Shown one piece after another: positions 24,601-34,600 of a stretch of 64,000 nt of DNA. This stretch comes from Sphagnum magellanicum (taxonomy: Eukaryota > Streptophyta > Sphagnopsida > Sphagnales > Sphagnaceae). How positions within the stretch are numbered: position 1 is the first letter of the stretch; every line of letters starts with the position of its first letter. A program made the position numbers and the translations under genes. Where the stretch lies: assembly GCA_021904315.1 (NCBI GenBank), contig CM038918.1, positions 16,445,349-16,509,348 of the forward strand, in the 5' to 3' direction. The notes beneath the pieces are model-generated. The model was not told the DNA's origin. It did no database searches and was given only the letters and a program-made list of their open reading frames with translations.

Positions 24601-27266
24601 GCATCAACTTGATGACCTGAATCCTTGAGCAATGTAACCAGTTGAGCCTTCTCCTCTTCCATACCCTGGAGCCTTTGGTTCAACAAAGCTTCCTCTGAAA
24701 CGTATGATCTTCTAACCTCTTCCAAACCTTGGACTTGAGACATCAAGCTCTCCATCTCTCGACATGAATCATCCAGCAGTTTCTCTAGATTAACCTTATC
24801 CTGTTTCAAACCCTGAAGTTGTTCACTCAGTGCTTCATTTTCAGACAAATAAGTGGACTTGTCATTCTCCCAGCCTTGCAGTTCAAGCTTCAAAGCCTCC
24901 ACATTTTGGTTTGAAAGCTCCAGAAGTTTCACCAGCTGAGTCTCCTCCTCTCCCAAACTCTGTAGCTCCTGAGTCAACGTTCTATTACTGGACTCCAAGT
25001 CACTGATGGCCTTCTCTAGGTCTCCTACATGGAGATTCAGACAATCCAGCTTCTGCTTTGAATCATTCAATGCCATTACCCATTCAACCTTCTCATCACC
25101 CAAACTCTTTAAACTCTCATTCAAATGCGCTAGCTCAGTCACATGCATTGTCCCCTGCATTTCTAGGGTTTGTATATGCAGATGCAATTCCTCAACAACA
25201 AGAGCAGATTCAATGCTTTTGTCTTTCAACTCATCGCACTCAATGCCAAGCTGTGTCTTCTCCTCTTCTACAGCCTGGAGGGACTGGTTTAGTTCCATGA
25301 CCTGAGCCATCAAAGTTATCTTTTCATCTTGCACATGACTGTTCAGCATCTCCACTTCTTGAAGATCAGATTCTAACCTCTTCTTTTCATCTTGCACATG
25401 ACTGTTCAGCATCTCCACTTCTCGAAGATCAGATTCTAACCTCTTTAAACGATCAGAGAGTTCTTTGATTGAACCCTGGGATTCCAACCTCTCCTTTTCG
25501 AGGTCTTCAACCCGATCCTTCCATGTTGCAAGCTCCATGGAGAAACTCACCTCCCTCTTCCGCTGTTCATGGGCTGACTCCTCAACCAATCGGAGATTTT
25601 CACTATGCAAATTGTCTGACATTTCACGAGTCACGTTGTATCTCTCCACAAAAAGAGACTTTTCATCACCCAGTTCCTCAAGCTGCTGGTGAAGCTTTGA
25701 TAACTGCAAAACAAACTGGCTGTTCTCCTCATCTTTTGCAGCTCTCAGTTCTCCAAGCTCAGAAATCAGAAGCATCTCTCTATCACTGGCTGCCTGCAAC
25801 AGCTGCTTCCTTTCATTCACCATTTCCTGCATTTGGGTCTTCACCTCCTCAATCTCAGCAATAAATTGCTGTCGTTCTTTATCAGCATTTTCAATCTGAA
25901 TTTGGACCTCTTTCTCAGATTGCAATGTCGATGCCTCAATCTCATTCCTAAACCCATCTATGTCCCTCCCTTTCTCATCCAAAACCCCTGCCTGCTCTTC
26001 AACCAAACCCTTGAGGTTTTCATCCCCCAGGACTTCTTCTCTCTTCAACAAACCCACTCCATTTGTGGGTTGTCCCCCATGTTCAATGCGAGGTAGGGTT
26101 TCAACACTGGATGGATCCACACATCTGTTGTCTCTGAAACCTTTGCTCTCCAGTGTTTCTTGCAAGTCCTTTTGTGTTGTTTCCTGCATTTTGATCCTCC
26201 TGTCAAATGGCTATCTCAGGATGAACTGAGCTTGCATAATCCAAAAACTTTGGATTGCACGAAGTGAAGAACAGCATTCAAGGAGTAATCCTTGAAAACA
26301 ACAACTCATTTCATTACGGACAAGATTCAGAAATCAAATGTCATTACCTCAAAAAGCTGTACATTATTGTCATCAGCATACTCTCCAACTCCATTTGAAT
26401 GCTCCTTTGAATTCAGACCATCTCTGTTTTGGCCAGCAAAATTGTCCTCCAGGCGGAAGGTTGAGTAATTGCCTTGATCAAGCCCCTTGTTGGTAAAATC
26501 TTCAGTACCTTCATAAGTGTTCTCTTGCCAGTCTTCATTGGTTTGAGTGCTGTCCGTTGTAGGTGTCTCCCACAAGATGGTGTACACTGCCTTCCGTTCA
26601 CGTTCTGATTCACACTGTGAACCCTGCTCTGCACTCCCTGGCTGAGACAGTGAATCGCATTGTTCTGATGCCTCCTCAACAGAAAGATGAGCTTCTGGTC
26701 TCACAGTTTGAATTGGTGATATGAGAGAAGGATCCACAGCTACAGTGCTGCTACCACCCAGCAATACTGTCTCTTCCTCAGAGCCCTTAGTGCAGGAAAC
26801 CAAAGTCTCTTCACTGGAATCAATGTGTGAGCCACCTCTATCTTCCCTACTATGATCCTCTGGTAGCAGGCCTGAATTTGCTTCCTGGCCATTATTGTCT
26901 TCCAAGCCTCGTTCAGTCTCAGTCAATGCCTTCAAAGCAGTGGTGGTGGTGGTGGTGGTGGTGGTAGGAATAATGGCCTTGCCAGTACCTCCCCCCTTCT
27001 GATTCTTCTTTTGGCGAAACTCTTCCAACTGATGAGAAGCCAGAAAGACAAAGGTGCATATATCCATACATGACACTCTTGTCAGACATCATTCTTTGTC
27101 AGAGACAAAGGCCAAACTAATCATCATCATCATCACAACCACCCATGGATGTTGGGAAAAAGCCTTCTTTTTCACTGTGGCTCAAATTTGCATTTTATAG
27201 GTGTAAAGCATGTACCCGCTTTTTTCCTGCAGCTCGAAGATCGGTTTTACTCTTCCCCTTGTCCAT
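15695..27266 (-). CDS. Giant coiled-coil tail-anchored protein, TNO1/At4g31570-like
   Basis: The coding sequence, in minus-strand order, joins 27266-27216, 27028-26348, 26210-24039, 23876-22881, 22733-21231, 21112-19877, 19768-18542, 18420-16828, 16398-16193 and 15809-15695 (9,780 nt, 3,259 aa). Every junction has GT and AG and keeps frame. Exon 1 is a 17-codon exon, MDKGKSKTDLRAAGKKR, followed by LEEFRQKK; this matches the N-terminus I know for plant At4g31570-type proteins. Residues 18-244 are acidic and Ser/Thr-rich, with a run of nine Thr. About 245-3150 is almost all coiled coil. LSNT.E.L..A..KGK..QRDALK modules occur at the end of exon 5 and the start of exon 8, and K.EWL modules in exons 6 and 8. 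The last exon gives RLLMRQPTARLGL and a single membrane segment (about 3237-3254) near the C-terminus, a tail anchor. Relatives act at the Golgi/TGN as tethers; that role is inferred here. The least certain junction is the exon 3 acceptor (26210), chosen because other AGs break frame. Confidence 0.88.
19991..21016 (-). repeat. Three tandem 342-bp coding repeats (114 aa each)
   Basis: Inside exon 6 of the coiled-coil gene, a 342-bp unit starts at 19991, 20333 and 20675 (plus-strand coordinates). The first two copies differ at only about three bases by eye; the third is more diverged. Each encodes AQDTILSLE, SVTQDVQLKLE, KIEWLAATLTAEQSKAED and ELGTSKQES, ending in ESSEKTALAS. The period is an exact multiple of three, so frame is kept. 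Confidence 0.93.
25321..25446 (-). repeat. 63-bp tandem duplication in exon 3 of the coiled-coil gene
   Basis: Two copies of a 63-bp unit (21 codons), differing at one or two bases, encode consecutive VEMLNSHVQDEK...LESDL segments. The duplication lies inside the coiled coil and keeps both reading frame and heptad register. Confidence 0.9.
26941..26967 (-). repeat. (GGT)n microsatellite coding poly-Thr
   Basis: About eight to nine TGG units on the plus strand encode nine consecutive Thr residues in the acidic N-terminal linker of the coiled-coil protein. Length variation here would not break the frame. Confidence 0.9.
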
Positions 27267-28400
27267 TGCAGGACATCACCAGCAATGCCTCCTCCCTCCC
27301 AAGCTGTCTGATGAATGTGTTTGTTCTTTCTTCAAACACAACCAAGCCTGCTAAAACATGTCCCCTCCATCAAAATTCATCATGTAAAAATTGACTGCAA
27401 AATGAAAAAAAAAAAAAACAGGAAAAAAAAATGCATGTAGAGTATAACACTCCTAACCATTGTATAACCTAATTTCCTGTTTTGTGATTTGCAACTATAC
27501 AAAGCTGCAAACCCTAATTCCTGTTTCGTGATTTGCAACTATACAAAGCTGAAAACCCTAATTCCTGTTTGTGATTTGCAAGTACATATCCAAAGCTTTC
27601 AATCCAACTCTTCACCTTCCAAAAAAGAATTCCACTGATTCAAAACGAAAACCCTACTTTTCTGTTCGTGTGATTTGCAACCATCCAAGAACTTTGGGAT
27701 CCAACCCTTCACCTTCAAAAAGAAAATTATCACTCCATCTACTGATTCAAAGATGATCACAATCCTTTTGGCTCTTGTAGCAAGGATATATAAATATATA
27801 ATTTTTTTGACAGAGACAACAAACACCGTTTTTTTGCCTGATTAATGTTGTTTTCGAGCAGCATACATCATACTCCAACAATTCTCCATGAATGAAACAC
27901 ACCCATTTACAAAGAAACTAAACCCTGAAACGGATCAAAATGGGGAGACCAAAAAACTCCCAATACTCACTCGATTTTACACACCCCGACGTCTTCGAAA
28001 GAGAAGCTGCCAAGTTTTGTATGGAAGCATATTCTCAAGATCTTAGTCTCAGTGAAAATCAAATATAAAAATCGGGAAAGACCAATCTCACATTTGTTCT
28101 TGGTGTTAACATCCAGTGGGTGAGAAACAACAGTGTTCGCAGTTCCGAATTCAATCTTGCACCGATTTCAACCAAATAAGAACCCAAAATCCGATTGAAG
28201 AAATCTTTTCTCACCTTGACCAGCTTGTGTAACTGAAGCTTGCAAGAGCGTTTTGTCGATCTTCCACGAACATTGCTCCAAAATCCATCGAGAAAACGCT
28301 ACTCGCGGCAGCGAGCGACGAAGGAATGCGCAGCAACAGCAGCCATGGCCCCACTACTGCGAGCGACGAGTGGAACGCCCCGGCGAACTTCGGGGAACAA
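27267..28400 (-). promoter_or_regulatory. 5' region of the coiled-coil gene, likely with a UTR intron
   Basis: No coding exon is needed upstream of the ATG at 27266. A clean donor, CAAG followed by GTGAGA, lies after 28215 on the minus strand in GC-richer DNA (28215-28380) that looks like a leader exon. A leader intron reaching down to an acceptor near 27310 is plausible but unproven. The part 27470-27600 holds repeats of about 45 bp with AAACCCTAA motifs. Confidence 0.45.
27471..27600. repeat. About 45-bp tandem units with telo-box motifs
   Basis: Three imperfect copies share TTCCTGTTT, GTGATTTGCAA and CAAAGCT; the first two also share CTATACAAAGCTG and end in AAACCCTAA (27509-27517 and 27553-27561). 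They lie in the putative leader intron or promoter of the coiled-coil gene. A related partial copy follows at about 27645-27700. Confidence 0.7.
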
Positions 28401-28700
28401 GGATGGGAACGCAAACACATGTATGAGGGGAGAGAGTATACGTACAAACAAGGATGGGAACTCGAATACATGTATCGGGGGAGAGAGTATACGTACAAAA
28501 TGGGATGGGAACGTGAATACGTATATCGGGGGAGACAGTGTACGTGCAAACAAGGACGGGAACGTGAACACGTGTATGGGGGGAGAAAGTATTCGTACAA
28601 ACAAAGTATGGGAACGTGAATACACGTATAAGGGGAGTGTATACGTACAAACACGGATGGGAACGTGAAAACAGGTATCAGGGGAGAGTCTATGTACAAA
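28401..28700. repeat. 51-bp minisatellite, about six copies
   Basis: Units begin near 28401, 28452, 28503, 28554, 28605 and 28655. Each contains GGATGGGAAC, a TACGTGTAT-like block, GGGGGAGA and GTATACGTACAAA. Because 51 is divisible by three, several frames on both strands stay open (17-residue repeats such as GREYTYKQGWELEYMYR). These frames are by-products of the repeat, not genes. It lies just upstream of the coiled-coil gene. Confidence 0.92.
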
Positions 28701-28749
28701 ACTCTGTGTGGTACATACCCGCCGGTTCCCAATACAAGCAAAGTACTAC

Positions 28750-30760
28750 CTAATATGGTTGCTGGAAATGGAGTTAGCTTTACCCCTTTTGGGTATCAAA
28801 AATTTGTATATATTGAGGATTATTGTCTTTGCATAATCTTGTGTAAAAATTTACTGAATTTCCTAAATGAGTATCCTAATTAATTTACAGCCAAATTTGT
28901 CTAGAATTTTTTGTAGATGAATTTTTGCAATCTCTCTCATCTAGGCTTTCTTCAAATTTGCGGAAAATATTTTATGAATTTCCAAAAGAGATTATAACCT
29001 AGTTGTCTAGGGTTTTTTTTGTTGGGTAGATTTTATAATGTCTCTCAATCTAGGCCTTCATCAACATAGAAATGTATTTGTCTACAATAAGGGTATATTA
29101 TTATTATCTTTTCCCATTCAAAAATTTAATATACCCATGCATTTGGCATACCTATTTTTTACCATGGGTTTTTCAAATCTTTGATAGGGTTTCAAATAGA
29201 GGACCTTTTTCTAAACATTTGATCTTAGTAAAACCTCAAGCAATAATGGCTACATGGGTACCTATTTTTAATGACCTATTGGATAAGTGTAAGAAAGGAA
29301 ATGATGGTCTACTTGTGCAACATTTGAATCATTAGGTTATTCATCTAGTACATCATGATGGAGTTAATGTTTGCATGTAGAGCAATCACTACAATGAAAT
29401 GTGTCTTTATACACCAAGTGATTTCACTAGATTTTGAGTGAATTCACTGGTTGTAATGAATGGGGACTAGTGAAGAAGTAGTGAATTCATTAGTCTAGTG
29501 AACAGGGACTAATGAATTGCGCCGACATTTTGTAATAGCGAATGTTCACATTTCATAACATTGGAAGAAGGTGTACACCACTTCAAACTACATATTAGTT
29601 AACATATGCACTACACCACTTCAAAGCTTGAAAAGAGTGCAAATAACATCATTCAATTCATCATATAAATATGCAATCACCTCAACTTTATAATGAAGAA
29701 GAATTAGAATCAAATTGCTATGTCACAAAGTATTCAACACATCATGAAAAGACCATTGCAAGGAATCCCAAATTTGGCAAACAATGATGGAGTTATTCCT
29801 CACCTTTTGCTTAAATTTGTTTATAAAATAGATGGTTTGCTTTCAAAGATGGTGTCATAGGTTGTTGAATGTAAATGGCTTGATGTAAACATACAATGGA
29901 CCTTGCATTCTTTCAGCATCATGCGAACAACATGATTATAAGTTTATGTTAGCACCATGGTAACAATAGCCCCTAATTCATAAGTATTCGACACAAGGGT
30001 TTATGCCCAAAGTGCATTGATGTGATTATCAAAAATGAATTAATCATGAATGGAAGATCTTCTTGTATAATATTAAATCAAATAACATCATGTGAACAAC
30101 ACAATTACAAGTTTATACTAGCACCATGGTAGAAATAGCCCCCAATTCCACAAATACCCAACACAAGTGCATCAATTTGATTATCAAAAATGGAAGATCT
30201 TCTTGTGTGGTATTAAATCAGCACCTTTCATTATTGAAACAAACAATGCCACACCAACAAAACATACACATAAATCACCCTTGTTCCTTGATCATGTGAT
30301 GTAGAAATTCATATCATTAAAGTTGAAATCCAAAAACCACTCACACACAATATAATTGGAATTGTGTTCATATAAAATCAAATTCCAACAATGAAACAAA
30401 AATGTTAAAAACCCATTTTTTTGCAATAAAACATGAAAGTTGACAACCTCTATAATGAATTATCTTTGACAAAGAAATCAAGACTTATGAATATTATATG
30501 TTATCATCATAAATGTGTATTTAGATTATAATAATGTTGTAATTAAATGGAAGGCTTCAAGTTCGAGAAAAAATAGTTGAAAATAAAAATAGTTGGCAAA
30601 TTTGTACCTTGTTGCAACCATCACAACAAATATTGTATGAGAATGTTAAATCAACAACCGCCCAAAAGGCAAATGGCCCTACAAATAAATATATAAGTAA
30701 ATACATTCGAATAAGTGAAGGCAATTGGTAGTTCATATCATGCACCCCACTTTTCAAGAA
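28750..30760. other. AT-rich spacer with a diverged tandem repeat
   Basis: No gene is recognised. Two diverged copies of a unit of about 169 bp start at about 29917 and 30086. They share CATCATG.GAACAACA, AAGTTTAT, TAGCACCATGGTA and GGAAGATCTTCTTGT. Confidence 0.65.
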
Positions 30761-31563
30761 CTAGTGGGTAACCCGTGGCTATGCCACTCCAGCCATCCAG
30801 CCACCCTGAACGCTCTTTTAAGCTTTACTGTCTGCTTGGTTGTTTTTTGGTTCGTCTTCACACTACCAATCCAATCACAAAGCTTTGTTTTCATAGCAAA
30901 GGTCCCCCCTCAAGGGCAAACCTTGGCACCCATGTTGGTACTTCCACCTTTTTTGAGTGAGGCGTCTTAATGGTCATATTAAGCCCGAAAGATGTTAGAT
31001 TTGAACTCGGAGACCCTGATTTTAGTCTCTAGCCCGGACATTTAGAAATAATTAAATGGATTTTGGGAAAATCAAGCACCCATGTTGGGTACGTTTACCT
31101 TTTTTAAGTGAGGCCTCTTAGTGGTTATACCTACCTATTAAGCTCCCAAAGATGTTAGATTTGTACTTTAGAGACCCTGGATTTAGTCTAAAGCATGGGA
31201 CCAACTTGGGTAGCTGGTTCAGCCCAGGCTCTAACCCAACCCACCCACTTACCCACCCACCATTGGTTTTCTTTTAATTTTTTTTTCCCTTCTTTTCCGA
31301 GGAAAGAGAGGGAGAGGAGGAGGGATGAAGTGAGGGTGGAGTGTTTTGGGGGTCGGGGGAGGGGGGTGTTTTTTCTATCATTTGGGGGGTTGCAAAATCA
31401 GCATCATAGAGACAATTAACGGGTCGGAATGGACAGGTTCAGACAGACACACAAATCAACGGGTTGTTATTGCAGGCCGCCAGCAAGTCCAATGGGGGGG
31501 TGTTTGTGACGAACAGACACACAAACAGACAAACAGACACCATGTTTGTTTTGATATATAGGA
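30761..31563 (-). mobile_element. Non-autonomous Helitron, element 1 (803 bp)
   Basis: Read on the minus strand, the element begins TCCTATATATCAAAAC (31563 downward). It ends with a GTGGC-ATA-GCCAC hairpin, ten bases and CTAG (30764-30761). It is flanked by A (30760) and T (31564) on the plus strand, the AT insertion site expected of Helitrons, with no target duplication. It has no Rep or helicase frame. Inside are two tandem units of about 148 bp (near 30929 and 31077) and a stretch at 31385-31480 similar to repeats in element 2, so both belong to one family. Confidence 0.85.
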
Positions 31564-31662
31564 TTCCAGACTTTTGAGACTAAATGCAAACAAGTAACTC
31601 GTGGCTACGCCACTCCAACCAAACCGAATGCTTTGTTAAGCTCTATTGTTTACACGATCATG

Positions 31663-34600
31663 TTACAACACCTCTGTGTAAACAACATTGCGAGTGTACA
31701 CACCAGCAGGTGCATCTTCATGAGCATCCTCCCACCCATTTGTAACCAGCAGTTTCACCCCCTCAGGGCACCCAATGCGCGACATGGCCACATACAACTG
31801 GCCATGTGTAAATACAGGCTTGGGCAGAAAAATGCCGACCATCTTCAATGTCTGCCTTGCGCCTTATTGATGGTCATGGCAAATGTAGGGCGCACAAGGA
31901 ACTGGCGACGGCGCAGAGTGAAAGGCATTCGTTCTGTGTCTGAAGGTGTGATGCTTAGCCGTGGAATGAACACTCGTTGGCCTTTTGCAGGAGCTGTTGC
32001 CACCTCTGCTTCAATGACATGCTGCATGAGTTGAATGACAATGAGCCTAGTACCATTAGCCAGACCGCTGGTCATGTTACGTAATAATATGATGAGACAA
32101 CCCTCCTGTAAATGCAGTTCATGGGGTGGTACGCCCGAAAAACTGAGTGTGTTCAAGAACTCAGTGGGGTAAATGCCATGTTGCTCCCCATGCACCATAG
32201 AATCCGCGCTGTAATACACGCGGTGCTGTGCGGGCGAGCCATCCTGCTTTGTGAATGCATATTTGTCATTGATGAGTTTATTGAGTGAATCCACATCTTC
32301 ATTCAAAGGTGTAAGAATTGCACGCTCAATGATGTATGCAGATCTTGCATCATACTCAACAATAGACAGAGCGCCATACACTTCTTTAATCAAATCTGCC
32401 ACAGTAGGGCCATTGTAGCACATGTCATGAGGAATAAGAATGGAGTCTTCACCAACAGAGGGATACACGTTCTCTGCGCCCTCCCCCACACGTTGCAAAT
32501 AATCAGCAAATGCCTGTTGCCGTGTGGCATCTGCTTGTGCATGCGCCCCACCCTGAGCTAACAACCTCTGCACGCGCATGTTGGTGTGCAACTTGAATAC
32601 ACGCACATGTTGCCATATGCTGGAACGGTTGAAAGCTGCAGCGACGACATCTCCCCTGGTGCCGCGGGGCACAACAGGCAAAATTTGTCAAAAATCGCCG
32701 CCAAACACCACAACCAAGTCGCCAAAGGGCAGGAACTTGAATGTTGGGTTAATGACAGCCATGATGTCCTGCAAAGACCTATTGACAGCCTCAAAAACAT
32801 GCATGTGCATCATGACAGCCTCATCCCACACAATGAGCGCAGCCGCTTACAAAAGTGTTGCCAGCTCAGAGTCCCTACTGATGTAGCATGTGGACATGCT
32901 ATTGAGGCCTTGCACAGGGATCTTGAAACGTGAGTGTGCAGTGCGGCCTCCGTCCAGCAGCAATGCAGCAATGCCAGACGATGCCACAGCAATAGCAACC
33001 CGACCTTGTGCGCGCACGGTGCTTAGCAAGCAACTGTAGAAAAAGGTTTTGCCAGTGCCGCCAAGGCCATCGAGAAAAAATGCAGAGTGGTTGACAGCGG
33101 CCATGACATTGTCATAGACAGCCCGTTGCTCAGGGTTAAGTTGCGGCACGCGCTCATCTCGCATGGCTGCTTGCGTTGCCGCGTCATACCTGGCAATTTC
33201 GTTTGCCACCACAGCACTGGCAGGCTGGGCCACAGGCGTTGGCAAGCCAAATGCTACCAAGCCCTGGCTGCTGTTGAGGTGTGCCAACTGCTGCGCCAAC
33301 TCCCGCAGCACCATGTCCCGGATGGCAGCATCGAGTTGTCGCGATGGCTCGCCCTACACGTTACAGAAGCACACACACGACATAGTGAACATTGAGCGTC
33401 GCACAACATGCAAACCATGACCATGCAAAGCTGCAAGGTAGGCTGACATGCAGAGCCATACACAGGCAGAGCTGAGCACCAACCTAGCGTGCTTGATACA
33501 GGAAGTCTTCTGCCATGTCCTCTTTGAAGCGCTCCCAGAGAGCTAATGGGTTTGCAACAGCATTGAACACCAGCAAGGCAGCAAACAGTGCCCTGAGGCA
33601 TGAGGCACTGGCCATGCTTGCAGCCTCCTCCATGCACTGGGCCCACTCAGCATCGTCTTGCAGCAAACCACGCTGTTGACATGCTTCTTTGAAAGATGCG
33701 TGTTGCGTGGGATGTTGCAAGTGCCTGTTGGTGCACGCAAGGTCTTCAAAAGACGTAGCCCCAGGCACGTGATGTAGCAAAAGACGCAAGAAGTACCTTT
33801 CTCCCTCGGAGGGTTGCACAAAGTACATGCGGCCGACAGGCAGCAGACCTAGCATCTTTGTGCGGAGTGCCCATTGCTTTTCCTTTTTTTTCCATGTGGC
33901 AATGTGTGGAAAGTCATGGTAAAGCGTGTTGAGAGCCAAACGCAATGGTGCAGATGGATTGAGATGCTCCCGTGTTGTTTTGTTAAATGCAAACCATGCA
34001 GTCAGAGTTGTGTGAGGGTTCCAGTTAAGTACGGCCGTAACATTAGTGCCCTCTTGAAACAGGATGGTCTGACGCCCTTTCAAATGCACAGGAAGTCGAA
34101 CGACATTGGGGTGCTCCTTGTGTAGATCAAAGCCATACAGGCGGTGGCAAGCCTCAGAAGCCGACACATACCGGCCGTCTTGGTAGATCTTGATCTCATC
34201 CCGCATGCGTGGCTGAGCGGGCGCATCAATGCCATCAGGTCCAACAACGTCCACCGGGCCAACGTCCACTTGTGCACGGTCGTGGCCCTTGTAGACGTAT
34301 TTGTAGAGGTATTTGACAGCCGCGACAGAGGTGCAGACCTCCACGTTGATGTGGCAGTTAAAGAGCAGGGATAGGTACGGGTTGTAGGGCACCACCCAGC
34401 AGTTGTCAAAGGCAAACCCACCCCTGCAGCAATAGCAACCAAACAACAGTTGTGACGTGAGTGGTGCCACAGGTCAATAAGCGCAAGCATGGCAGCATAG
34501 TCGTGCATGTTGTTAGTCCAAATGCATGGTCCTACTGCCAACACACTTACCGTTCAAATGTGCAGCCATCATCTCGGCGGCGGTATGTTGGGTAGGAGCC

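Noticed and set aside
28240-28741. Long overlapping frames on both strands, 97-176 residues
   Set aside because: They are created by the 51-bp minisatellite, whose period is a codon multiple; no start context or homology.
31000-31170. Possible tRNA-like unit in Helitron element 1 (AGTTCAAATCTAA on the minus strand)
   Set aside because: The B-box match is partial and the A box unconvincing. It is listed only as a tandem repeat within the element.
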